Of a stretch of DNA of 26,647 nucleotides, positions 1 through 7,528 are shown in pieces. The notes below the pieces were generated by a model. The model was given only the letters and a program-made list of their open reading frames with translations. It was not told where the DNA came from and did no database searches. Every line of letters begins with the position of its first letter. Position 1 is the stretch's first letter. The position numbers and the translations under genes were made by a program. The stretch covers positions 1 through 26,647 of the forward strand of contig VMCO01000177.1 in NCBI GenBank assembly GCA_008081325.1, in the 5' to 3' direction. The DNA is from Flavobacteriaceae bacterium (lineage in GTDB: Bacteria; Bacteroidota; Bacteroidia; Flavobacteriales; Flavobacteriaceae).

Positions 1-668
1 TTTCTATTGAAGGTTTTATTAAGAGATATTTTGATTTCCCTGTTTCGATACTTGATGGTGTTTCACTGGCGAATAAAGGTGCTGACTTTGAAGTACTTGG
101 GAATGAAGACATAGTAACAACAGGGGAAGGTAGAACTAAAGGCATTGAATTTTTATTTCAACAAAAACTGACAAGAAATTTTTACGGAATTTTCTCATAT
201 ACTTTTTTCAAAAGCGAATTTACCGATATTAATGGTGATTACCTTCCATCGGTTTGGGATAGCAAGCATTTGTCTTCCTTTAGTGGTGGATATAAACTCA
301 AAAGGAATTGGGAAATAAGCTCCAGATGGCGCTTTGCAGGAAAAACCCCTTTCGTACCATACGATTTAGAGGCCAGCTTAAATAATTACCCCAATATGGT
401 CTTAGACTATTCCCAACTAGGAAATGTAAAACTTGGCAATTTTTCTCAGATAGATGTAAGATTTGATAAAAAGTGGAACAAGGAAAACTTGTCAATAAAT
501 TTATTCATAGAAATATTAAATCTTTTAGCTCAAAAAATACCCTCTCCAACTGAGTTCGGACTAGAAAGAGATGATTTTGGAAATATTTTAACCCCTTTAA
601 ATCTTGTTGAAGTTGATGTTAACAGGGAATCAATTATCCCATCATTTGGATTTTCGATAGATTTTTAG
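1..668 (+). CDS. TonB-dependent receptor, C-terminal part (cut by window edge)
   Basis: This is the 3' end of an outer-membrane TonB-dependent receptor. The reading frame (codons starting at base 3) is open from the window edge to TAG at 666-668, giving about 221 residues. An apparent TTG start at 270 lies in the middle of this frame and is not the real start. The visible protein alternates polar and hydrophobic residues as beta-barrel strands do, with the receptor-like run GEGRTKGIEFLFQQKL followed by YGIFSYTFFKSEF. A later stretch (SSFSGGYKLKRNWEISSRW) is a typical late barrel strand. It ends in FGFSIDF, with the terminal aromatic residue expected of outer-membrane barrels. The plug domain and N-terminus are outside the window, so the substrate cannot be inferred. 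The next gene begins 224 bases downstream with its own promoter, so the two are probably separate units. Confidence 0.85.
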   Translation, partial: SIEGFIKRYFDFPVSILDGVSLANKGADFEVLGNEDIVTTGEGRTKGIEFLFQQKLTRNFYGIFSYTFFKSEFTDINGDYLPSVWDSKHLSSFSGGYKLKRNWEISSRWRFAGKTPFVPYDLEASLNNYPNMVLDYSQLGNVKLGNFSQIDVRFDKKWNKENLSINLFIEILNLLAQKIPSPTEFGLERDDFGNILTPLNLVEVDVNRESIIPSFGFSIDF

Positions 669-892
669 TCTATTTTCACTCATATAAAAATATCGGATTA
701 AAATTGTTAATTCTTTAAGAATATGACAATTTTTTTAGCAAAACACTATAATATTAATTACAATTAATGCAAAAATTAGATAATATTTTTAATAAAATTT
801 TATTTTTAAAGGCTATTTTTTTACAATAATGCATTGTGTTAACAGATTATTAACATATATTTAACCCAATTAAAATTAAACATAAACAAATT
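669..892. other. AT-rich intergenic region between two receptor genes
   Basis: This is the longest non-coding stretch in the window (224 bases). It holds two short palindromes. ATTCTT-T-AAGAAT at 710-722 lies a few bases before a run of T, and ATTAATT-AC-AATTAAT lies at 753-768. It also holds the promoter at 834-863. No open frame or RNA gene was recognised. The 753-768 palindrome could be an operator for the receptor downstream, but at this AT content it may be chance. Confidence 0.4.
834..863 (+). promoter_or_regulatory. Candidate Bacteroidota-type promoter for the receptor at 893
   Basis: TTG at 834-836 is followed after 19 bases by TATATTTA at 856-863, seven of eight matches to the Bacteroidota -7 element TAnnTTTG. 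Transcription would start near 870, leaving a leader of about 23 bases before the ATG at 893. The spacing matches the family pattern well. No purine-rich Shine-Dalgarno is visible, as is common in this phylum. Confidence 0.6.
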
Positions 893-3673
893 ATGAAAAC
901 AATTCTTAAGATTTTAATAATGTTAGTTGGTGTTTTTTCTTATGCTCAGACAACAGTTTCTGGAAGCATAACTGATCAAAACAACCAACCATTATCAGGC
1001 GCTACTGTTATTGTAGTTGGAACATCAAGTGGTGTTGCAGCTGACTTTGACGGTAATTACACAATTACTGTTGATATGGATGCACCTTTTAGCATCGAAG
1101 CTAGTAGTGTTGGTTTCAAGCCTGCAACTGTAGAGGTTACAGGAACTTCAACAGTGAATATTGTTTTAGAAGATAACACAGCATTAGACGAAGTTGTTGT
1201 GTCTGCTTCAAGAACTCCTCAAAGAGTTTTTGAATCTCCGGTTACTGTTGAAAGATTTGGAACAAAAGACATCAGAACTACTGCATCAGCAGATTTTTAC
1301 GATGGTCTTGAAAATTTAAAAGGTGTTGATATTAACGTAAACAGTTTTACGTTTAAATCAATTAACACAAGAGGTTTTGCTACTTTTGCAAATACTCGAT
1401 TTGTACAATTAGTTGACGGAATGGATAATTCAGCTCCTGCCCTTAACTTCCCACTTGGTAACCTATTGGGGATGGTAGAGACTGATGTATTAGATGTTGA
1501 ATTAGTTCCTGGAACTTCTTCAGCTCTTTACGGAGCAAATGCATTCAATGGTATTCTTTTAATGAGAAGTAAAAATCCATTTGACCATCAAGGTGTCAGC
1601 GGTCAATATAAAAGAGGTGTAACTGTTCAAGACGCAGCAGGAACAAACGAATACCAAGACCTTCAAATTAGATGGGGTCATAAATTCAGTGACAAGCTAG
1701 CTATGAAAGTTAACTTTGGTTACTTAACAGGTACTGACTGGATTGCTAATAGTGAAAAAGATAAATTAAATAGATCTGTATTCCCTGGTGATTATAACCA
1801 TGATGGAATTAACATCTATGGAGATGAAGTTGCTACTAACATTTATGGTGTAGCTCAAGCTATGGTAGGTTTAGGTCTTTTACCAGCTGGTGCTGAAGCA
1901 CTTGTTCCTTCTACTGTAGTTAGTAGAACTGGATACAATGAAACTGATATGGCTGATCCAGATGCGACAAGCAAAAAGGCTGACTGGGGTGTATACTACA
2001 GACCTATTGAAGGAAGTAACCTAGAAATTTCATATGTTGGAAAATGGGGTACTGGTAAGACTTTATACCAAGGTATAAACAGATATGCAATCAAAAACTT
2101 TACAATGAACCAACATAAGCTTGAAGTTACAAACGATAACTGGTTTGCAAGAGCTTATATGGTTGAGGATAATGCAGGTGACTCATATGATATGACGTTT
2201 GCTGCGATTAATGTAAACAGAAGATGGAAGCCAGATTTAAATTGGTTTGCTGAATATGTTGGAGGAATAGTAAATGGTCAATTAGCAGGAATGACAATTG
2301 ATCAAGCTCACGTATTAGGAAGACAGATTGCTGATACAGGTAGATGGTTACCTGGCTCTCCAGAATTTGAATCAAATTTAGCTGAAGTAATTCAAGATCC
2401 TGATCTAACAACAGGAGCTAGATTTACTGATAACTCTAAATTTTATCATTTAGACTACAATTATAATTTTGGTCATATGTGGGATTGGGCTGAAGTACAA
2501 GTTGGTGGATCTGCTAGAAGATACTCTCTAAATTCAGGTGGAACTATATTTACAGATGTAGATGGTCCAATTGAATACCAAGAAACAGGTTTCTACACTC
2601 AAGCGGTTAAGAAAATGATGGATGATAGACTTGTTGTAACTGGTGCTATCAGATATGATAAATCAGAATATTTTGATGGTCAATTTTCACCTAGAGGTGT
2701 ATTAAGTTATACGGCTGGAGAATACAAGAATCATAATTTTAGAGTTTCTTACCAAACAGGATTTAGAACTCCAACAACTCAAGACTTATTTATTGGATTA
2801 GATGCTGGACAAGCTAGATTAGTTGGTTCTGGTGTCGGTAACCCTGAAAGATATGTTAGAGATTATGGAATTAGTGCAGCTGGTCAAGCATTAGGAATTC
2901 CAGCAAGTGTAACAATTACTGGTGCTTCTGCGTATAATAATGCATACGAGGCAAGTTCAGTTCAAGCTTTTGCCGCTGCTGGTGATCCATCACTACTAAA
3001 AGTAGCTGATGTTGACTATGTTAAACCAGAACAAATGCAATCTATGGAATTTGGATATAGAGGTAAATTAACAAGAACATTCACGATTGATGCTGCTGTT
3101 TACAGAAACGATTTCCAAGATTTCATCAATACTCAAGTAGTTCTTTCTCCTCTTTATGGAGAAGTTGGTGATGGTGGTTTATCAGTGTTAGCAATGGCTA
3201 ACGGTGATTTTGAAACATGGAGTTCATACACAAACTCTCCAGCTGAGATTTCTTCTTGGGGTGTTTCTATTGGTGCTCAAACCAAGATTTTCGGAAATTT
3301 CGATTTATCAGCAAACTACACTAAAGCTAAGTTAGAGTTTGAGCAGTCATTATATCCTGATTTTAGAACAAACTGGAATACACCTGAGCACAAAATCAAA
3401 GCTCAATTTGGAAACACTGAATTGTTTAAGAATTTTGGGTTTAATGTTGCTTGGAGATACTGGAGTGAATATTTATGGCAAGCATCTTTTGGAGATGGTA
3501 TGGTGCCAGAAACTCATGTTATAGACGCACAATTTAACCTTACAGTTCCTAAGTGGAAATCAACTATCAAGGTTGGTGCAACTAACCTAGGTGGTGAGGA
3601 ATACTTTACTGCGTTTGGTTCAGGATTTATCGGAACTCAGTACTATGTTTCATGGACTGCTAATAACTTTTAA
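893..3673 (+). CDS. TonB-dependent receptor with CarboxypepD_reg-like domain
   Basis: This is a 926-residue outer-membrane receptor that imports a ligand with energy from TonB-ExbBD. A signal peptide (MKTILKILIMLVGVFSYAQ) is followed by a CarboxypepD_reg-like beta domain (about residues 21-95), a TonB-box-like LDEVVVSASR, a plug (about 110-230, including the NTRGF, VQLVDGMD and SALYGANAFNG motifs) and a long 22-strand-type barrel ending in SWTANNF with a terminal Phe. The following lipoprotein esterase starts 19 bases downstream, so the two look co-transcribed. There is no SusD partner. The esterase takes that place, which suggests a receptor for an ester-containing or lipid-like ligand, but this is inference. 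Codons are less AT-biased than in the repair genes further on (many GGT, GCT and GTT), consistent with high expression. The gene has a good promoter and the pair ends at a strong terminator. Confidence 0.92.
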   Translation: MKTILKILIMLVGVFSYAQTTVSGSITDQNNQPLSGATVIVVGTSSGVAADFDGNYTITVDMDAPFSIEASSVGFKPATVEVTGTSTVNIVLEDNTALDEVVVSASRTPQRVFESPVTVERFGTKDIRTTASADFYDGLENLKGVDINVNSFTFKSINTRGFATFANTRFVQLVDGMDNSAPALNFPLGNLLGMVETDVLDVELVPGTSSALYGANAFNGILLMRSKNPFDHQGVSGQYKRGVTVQDAAGTNEYQDLQIRWGHKFSDKLAMKVNFGYLTGTDWIANSEKDKLNRSVFPGDYNHDGINIYGDEVATNIYGVAQAMVGLGLLPAGAEALVPSTVVSRTGYNETDMADPDATSKKADWGVYYRPIEGSNLEISYVGKWGTGKTLYQGINRYAIKNFTMNQHKLEVTNDNWFARAYMVEDNAGDSYDMTFAAINVNRRWKPDLNWFAEYVGGIVNGQLAGMTIDQAHVLGRQIADTGRWLPGSPEFESNLAEVIQDPDLTTGARFTDNSKFYHLDYNYNFGHMWDWAEVQVGGSARRYSLNSGGTIFTDVDGPIEYQETGFYTQAVKKMMDDRLVVTGAIRYDKSEYFDGQFSPRGVLSYTAGEYKNHNFRVSYQTGFRTPTTQDLFIGLDAGQARLVGSGVGNPERYVRDYGISAAGQALGIPASVTITGASAYNNAYEASSVQAFAAAGDPSLLKVADVDYVKPEQMQSMEFGYRGKLTRTFTIDAAVYRNDFQDFINTQVVLSPLYGEVGDGGLSVLAMANGDFETWSSYTNSPAEISSWGVSIGAQTKIFGNFDLSANYTKAKLEFEQSLYPDFRTNWNTPEHKIKAQFGNTELFKNFGFNVAWRYWSEYLWQASFGDGMVPETHVIDAQFNLTVPKWKSTIKVGATNLGGEEYFTAFGSGFIGTQYYVSWTANNF

Positions 3674-3692
3674 AAATTAAAATTTAATCATT

Positions 3693-5132
3693 ATGAAAAT
3701 TAAATATTTATTACTTTCTGTTTTTATGTTAGCTCTATGGAGCTGTGAAACAGATGTTGTTAACCCAGATGAGGTTTATCCAGACCCTTATTTAGATATA
3801 GACTCTGGAGATACAGATTTTAGCACTTATGTTTCTTTAGGTGCAAGTATCACAGCTGGTACTACTGATGGATCAACATTTTTATTGGGTCAAGCTAACT
3901 CTTACCCAAATATGTTAGCCAATGTAATGTCAATGGCAGGCGGTGGTGAGTTTACTCAACCATATGTTAATGATAATGTTGGAGGATTAACTTTATTTGG
4001 AAATGTGATTGCAGGTCCTAGACTATATTTTAACGGTGCTGGACCAGTGCCAGTAGATGGAACTCCTACTACTGAAGTTTCTAATATAATGCCTGGGCCT
4101 TATAATAATTTAGGTGTTCCTGGGATGCAAGCAATTCATGCTTTAGCTCCTGGTTATGGAAGTCTTGAAGGACTTCTTGCAGGTCAAGCGAATCCATATT
4201 TTGTAAGAATGGCGTCGAGTCCTGGAACAAGCATTTTGCAAGATGCGTTGGCACAATCTCCAACGTTTGTATCTGTTTGGTTAGGCGGTAATGATGCATT
4301 AGGGTTTGCAACTTCTGGTGGAACTAGTACCCTTACACCTCCTTCAGAATTTGACTTTGCAATTGGATCTACTATAGGAGCATTAGCAGGGTCTGGAGCT
4401 GACGGAATATTAATTAATGTTCCTGATGTTACAGCAATTGCTTTCTTAAATACAGTGCCTTACAACGCAATCCCTTTAGATCAAGCTACTGCTGATTTAT
4501 TAAACGGAGGTTTTGCAGCATACAATGGCGGCTTACAATTGGTTCAAATGATGGGCTTAATATCTGCAGAAGAAGCTGCTGCTAGAACAATTGTATTTGT
4601 AGCTGGACAAAATGCAGCAACGATTGAGGATACTGACCTTACTGATTTATCAGTTTTAGGCTTACCTAATTGGAGAATGGCTACTGCAGCAGATAAAATT
4701 GTTTTACCTGCCATGACTGTTTTAGGAACTACGGTTGGTGGAGATCCTACACAGATAAATGGAGTTAGTGTGCCACTTGCAGATAATCTTGTTTTAACTG
4801 CTGATGAAGTAATGGAGGCTCAAGCAGCTATTTCTTCATACAATGCAACAATTTCTGCATTAGCATCACAGTATGGATGGGCTCATTGGGACTCACATGC
4901 TGTGTTAAACCAAGTTGTAAATACTGGTTATCCAATGGATACTTTCACTTTAACTGGGGATTTAGTATTTGGTGGACTTTTCTCACTTGATGGAGTTCAT
5001 CCAACAGCTAGAGGAAATGCTTTCATTGCCAAGTTATTGATGGCTGAAATTGATGCTACATACGGATCAAATCTTTCTGACGCCGGAATAGATATTGGAG
5101 ATTACCCAACTAATTATCCAAATGGCTTATAA
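3693..5132 (+). CDS. SGNH/GDSL-type hydrolase lipoprotein
   Basis: This is a 479-residue predicted lipoprotein esterase or lipase. The signal peptide ends in the lipobox LWSC, with Cys18 as the lipidated residue, followed by an acidic linker, so it is probably anchored in the outer membrane. SGNH blocks are visible: block I YVSLGASITAG with nucleophile Ser52; block II NNLGVPGM with Gly141; block III WLGGND with Asn200; and block V SLDGVHP with Asp433 and His436. All four SGNH residues are therefore present, but the Asp of the classical GDS is Ala51 here. The protein is longer than simple GDSL lipases, with an insertion between blocks III and V. It lies 19 bases behind a TonB-dependent receptor, and the two probably form a hydrolyse-and-import or ligand-handling unit. 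The substrate is unknown. A terminator follows. Confidence 0.85.
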   Translation: MKIKYLLLSVFMLALWSCETDVVNPDEVYPDPYLDIDSGDTDFSTYVSLGASITAGTTDGSTFLLGQANSYPNMLANVMSMAGGGEFTQPYVNDNVGGLTLFGNVIAGPRLYFNGAGPVPVDGTPTTEVSNIMPGPYNNLGVPGMQAIHALAPGYGSLEGLLAGQANPYFVRMASSPGTSILQDALAQSPTFVSVWLGGNDALGFATSGGTSTLTPPSEFDFAIGSTIGALAGSGADGILINVPDVTAIAFLNTVPYNAIPLDQATADLLNGGFAAYNGGLQLVQMMGLISAEEAAARTIVFVAGQNAATIEDTDLTDLSVLGLPNWRMATAADKIVLPAMTVLGTTVGGDPTQINGVSVPLADNLVLTADEVMEAQAAISSYNATISALASQYGWAHWDSHAVLNQVVNTGYPMDTFTLTGDLVFGGLFSLDGVHPTARGNAFIAKLLMAEIDATYGSNLSDAGIDIGDYPTNYPNGL

Positions 5133-5153
5133 GCTTTAGAAAACAAACTAAAA

Positions 5154-5190
5154 ATAAAAAAAGTCTAGATTTATTCTAGACTTTTTTTTT
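5154..5190 (+). terminator. Rho-independent terminator after the receptor-esterase unit
   Basis: A perfect 9-base-pair stem, AAGTCTAGA at 5161-5169 with TCTAGACTT at 5175-5183, closes a five-base loop. It is followed by a run of seven more T (5184-5190) and preceded by A residues that extend the stem. It sits about 30 bases after the esterase stop and separates that unit from atpD. It is the clearest terminator in the window. Confidence 0.93.
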
Positions 5191-5224
5191 GTTCAAAATA
5201 TTTGATTAAATCTTAAAAAATGTA

Positions 5225-5255
5225 TTGAATATATTTCATAAAAAATCTATATTTG
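5225..5255 (+). promoter_or_regulatory. Promoter of atpD-atpC
   Basis: TTG at 5225-5227, then 20 bases, then TATATTTG at 5248-5255, an exact match to TAnnTTTG. The predicted start of transcription near 5262 gives a leader of about 38 bases before atpD. Position, spacing and the terminator just upstream all fit. Confidence 0.75.
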
Positions 5256-5299
5256 CGACTTAATTGAATTAGTATTTTTTAACCCACTTATCCTTTAAA

Positions 5300-6802
5300 A
5301 TGACATCAGGAAAAATAGCTCAAATTGTAGGCCCAGTAATAGATGTAGAATTTAGTTCTGAAGCTGGCCTTCCAAAAATTTATGACTCATTAGAAATCGA
5401 AAAAGCTGACGGAACAAAACTTGTTCTCGAAGTTCAAGCTCATATTGGTGAAAATATGGTAAGAACCATTGCCATGGACTCATCAGATGGTCTTAGTCGT
5501 GGAACTGAAGTAAAAGCAACTAACAATCCAATCCAGATGCCAATTGGTAAAGAAATTAACGGTAGACTTTTTAATGTAATAGGAGATTCAATTGACGGAA
5601 TTGGAAACTTACCAAAATCTGGTGATAGTGGTACACCTATTCATAGAGAATCCCCTAAGTTTGAGGACTTATCTACTTCAACAGAAGTTCTTTTTACAGG
5701 AATCAAGGTAATTGATTTAATTGAGCCATATGCAAAAGGTGGTAAGATTGGTTTATTTGGTGGAGCTGGAGTTGGTAAAACTGTACTTATTCAGGAGTTA
5801 ATTAATAACATTGCTAAAGGACATGGTGGACTTTCAGTATTTGCCGGAGTTGGTGAAAGAACTAGAGAAGGAAATGATCTGTTAAGAGAAATGCTTGAAT
5901 CTGGTATTATCAATTACGGAGATGAATTTATGGAAAGTATGGAAAAAGGTGGATGGGATCTTAGTAAAGTTGATAAAGAAGCATTAAAAGATTCAAAAGC
6001 AACTTTTGTTTTTGGACAAATGAATGAACCTCCTGGAGCTAGAGCTAGGGTTGCGCTTTCTGGTCTTACAGTAGCCGAATACTTTAGAGATGGTGCTGGA
6101 GATGGTCAAGGAAAAGATGTACTTTTCTTTGTTGATAATATATTTAGATTTACGCAGGCTGGTTCTGAAGTTTCTGCTCTACTTGGTAGAATGCCTTCAG
6201 CGGTAGGTTATCAACCAACCCTTGCGACTGAAATGGGTGCCATGCAAGAGAGAATTACTTCTACGAAGAATGGTTCAATTACATCTGTTCAAGCTGTATA
6301 TGTACCTGCTGATGATTTAACAGATCCTGCTCCCGCAACTACTTTTGCTCACTTGGATGCAACTACAGTACTTTCTAGGAAAATTGCCGAATTAGGTATA
6401 TATCCTGCTGTTGATCCTCTTGATTCAACATCAAGAATTTTAACACCAGAGATTTTAGGAGATGATCATTATAATTGTGCTCAAAGAGTAAAAGAATTAT
6501 TACAACGTTATAAAGAATTACAAGATATTATTGCTATTCTTGGTATGGAAGAACTATCTGAAGAAGATAAGCAAGCCGTTGGTAGAGCAAGAAGAGTTCA
6601 AAGATTCTTATCTCAACCTTTCCATGTAGCAGAACAGTTTACCGGAATACCAGGTGTATTAGTTGATATAAAAGACACTATCAAAGGGTTTAATATGATA
6701 ATGGATGGTGAATTAGATCACCTACCAGAAGCTGCTTTCAACCTTAAAGGAACAATTGAAGAAGTAATTGAAGCTGGAGAAAAAATGCTTGCTGAAGTTT
6801 AA
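5300..6802 (+). CDS. atpD: F1F0 ATP synthase subunit beta
   Basis: This is the catalytic beta subunit of F1, which makes ATP from ADP and phosphate using the proton or sodium gradient. It has 500 residues, longer than the roughly 460 of E. coli. The N-terminal beta-barrel begins GKIAQIVGPVIDVEF. The Walker A P-loop GGAGVGKT is at residues 154-161, followed by the GERTREG segment with the catalytic Glu, then FGQMNEPPGAR, the Walker B strand DVLFFVDNIFRF, and ALLGRMPSAVGYQPTLATEMG. About 29 extra residues (around 205-233, containing NYGDEF and GGWDLSK) sit before TFVFGQMNEPPGAR. This is the insertion I know from Bacteroidota beta subunits. atpC follows after 11 bases. The other F1F0 genes (atpBEFHAG) are not here, matching the split ATP synthase loci of this phylum. 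Confidence 0.98.
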   Translation: MTSGKIAQIVGPVIDVEFSSEAGLPKIYDSLEIEKADGTKLVLEVQAHIGENMVRTIAMDSSDGLSRGTEVKATNNPIQMPIGKEINGRLFNVIGDSIDGIGNLPKSGDSGTPIHRESPKFEDLSTSTEVLFTGIKVIDLIEPYAKGGKIGLFGGAGVGKTVLIQELINNIAKGHGGLSVFAGVGERTREGNDLLREMLESGIINYGDEFMESMEKGGWDLSKVDKEALKDSKATFVFGQMNEPPGARARVALSGLTVAEYFRDGAGDGQGKDVLFFVDNIFRFTQAGSEVSALLGRMPSAVGYQPTLATEMGAMQERITSTKNGSITSVQAVYVPADDLTDPAPATTFAHLDATTVLSRKIAELGIYPAVDPLDSTSRILTPEILGDDHYNCAQRVKELLQRYKELQDIIAILGMEELSEEDKQAVGRARRVQRFLSQPFHVAEQFTGIPGVLVDIKDTIKGFNMIMDGELDHLPEAAFNLKGTIEEVIEAGEKMLAEV

Positions 6803-6813
6803 ACTTTCTACAA

Positions 6814-7089
6814 ATGATATTAGAAATAATTTCCCCAGAAAAAATAATCTTTACAGGTGACGTAGATTCTGTTGCGGTCCCTGGGGTTGACGGTGAATTT
6901 GAAATGTTAAATAATCACGCAGCTATTGTATCAAACTTAAAAAAGGGTGCTATTAAAGTATATGGAAATATTACTCTTGATGATACGCAGAAAGAGATTT
7001 TTCAAAAAGGTGACAGAGGGTATCATTTAGATATTAACTCAGGAACTGTTGAAATGAAAAATAACAAGGTTACAGCATTAGTTGAATAA
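6814..7089 (+). CDS. atpC: F1F0 ATP synthase subunit epsilon, short form
   Basis: This is the central-stalk subunit of F1 that binds gamma and the c-ring. It has only 91 residues, against about 130-140 in most bacteria. The sequence covers just the N-terminal beta-sandwich, including the conserved PGVDGEFEMLNNHAAIVSNLKKG stretch (named here by its ends: PGVDGEF and NHAAIVS). The C-terminal two-helix domain that inhibits ATP hydrolysis in other bacteria is absent. The gene ends normally with no sign of a frameshift, and short epsilon subunits are usual in Bacteroidota. It is cotranscribed with atpD (11-base gap). The convergent umuD stop is only four bases away and no terminator is visible between them. 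Confidence 0.95.
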   Translation: MILEIISPEKIIFTGDVDSVAVPGVDGEFEMLNNHAAIVSNLKKGAIKVYGNITLDDTQKEIFQKGDRGYHLDINSGTVEMKNNKVTALVE

Positions 7090-7093
7090 GACT

Positions 7094-7528
7094 CTATAGC
7101 TTCTTTATAACATTTGTGACTATCCCCCATATAATTAATTGATCATTATCTTTTACTTCTATTGGTTTATAACTTGAATTTTCAGGCTTTAACCAAATTT
7201 TGTTTTTTTTGACAATCAATCTTTTTACCGTAAACTCCCCTTCTATAAAGCAAACTGCAATTTTATTATTACTTGGCTCTATACTTCTGTCGATTACGAT
7301 TAAATCTCCATCCTCTAAACCTGCGTTAATCATTGATTCACCTGAGACTCTAGCAAAAAATGTAGCTTCTTTATTTTTAATCAATTCCTGATCAAGACTT
7401 ATTCTTTCTTGTTTAAAATCTCCAGCAGGTGAAGGAAACCCTGCTGATATACCAGCGTTGATTAAAATCGTATCAAGATTATTATCTGTACTTGGTGTAA
7501 AAAAATTTAGACTTTTTTTATTTTTCAT
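7094..7528 (-). CDS. umuD: UmuD-like LexA-family self-cleaving subunit of DNA polymerase V
   Basis: This is a 144-residue peptidase S24 protein. After RecA-stimulated self-cleavage, UmuD' joins UmuC to form the translesion polymerase Pol V. The likely cleavage site is Ala29-Gly30 (in ISAGFPSPAGD), the nucleophile is Ser65 in VSGESM and the general base is Lys102 in FTVKRL. There is no N-terminal helix-turn-helix, so it is not LexA. Its ATG overlaps the umuC stop in an ATGA arrangement (bases 7525-7528), so it is translated after umuC, the reverse of the usual umuD-umuC order. It is expected to be SOS-induced by family knowledge, but no LexA box was recognised. The 3' end faces atpC across four bases. 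Confidence 0.93.
   Translation of the reverse strand: MKNKKSLNFFTPSTDNNLDTILINAGISAGFPSPAGDFKQERISLDQELIKNKEATFFARVSGESMINAGLEDGDLIVIDRSIEPSNNKIAVCFIEGEFTVKRLIVKKNKIWLKPENSSYKPIEVKDNDQLIIWGIVTNVIKKL

Noticed and set aside
270..668. A 132-residue gene starting at TTG 270
   Set aside because: The frame is open without a stop to the window edge, and the upstream residues continue the same receptor barrel, so this is the tail of a larger gene.
710..734. Terminator for the receptor ending at 668
   Set aside because: The ATTCTT-T-AAGAAT palindrome has a one-base centre, almost no GC and is separated from the T run, so it is not a convincing terminator.
2208..2411. Short open frames opposite the receptor, the esterase, umuC, pheS and cvpA genes
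   Set aside because: They lie wholly inside well-supported genes, have no recognisable motifs or promoters, and arise easily in AT-rich coding DNA.
7094..7528. LexA repressor
   Set aside because: Cleavage site and Ser/Lys dyad fit the S24 family, but there is no DNA-binding N-terminal domain and the gene overlaps umuC, so UmuD is the better call.
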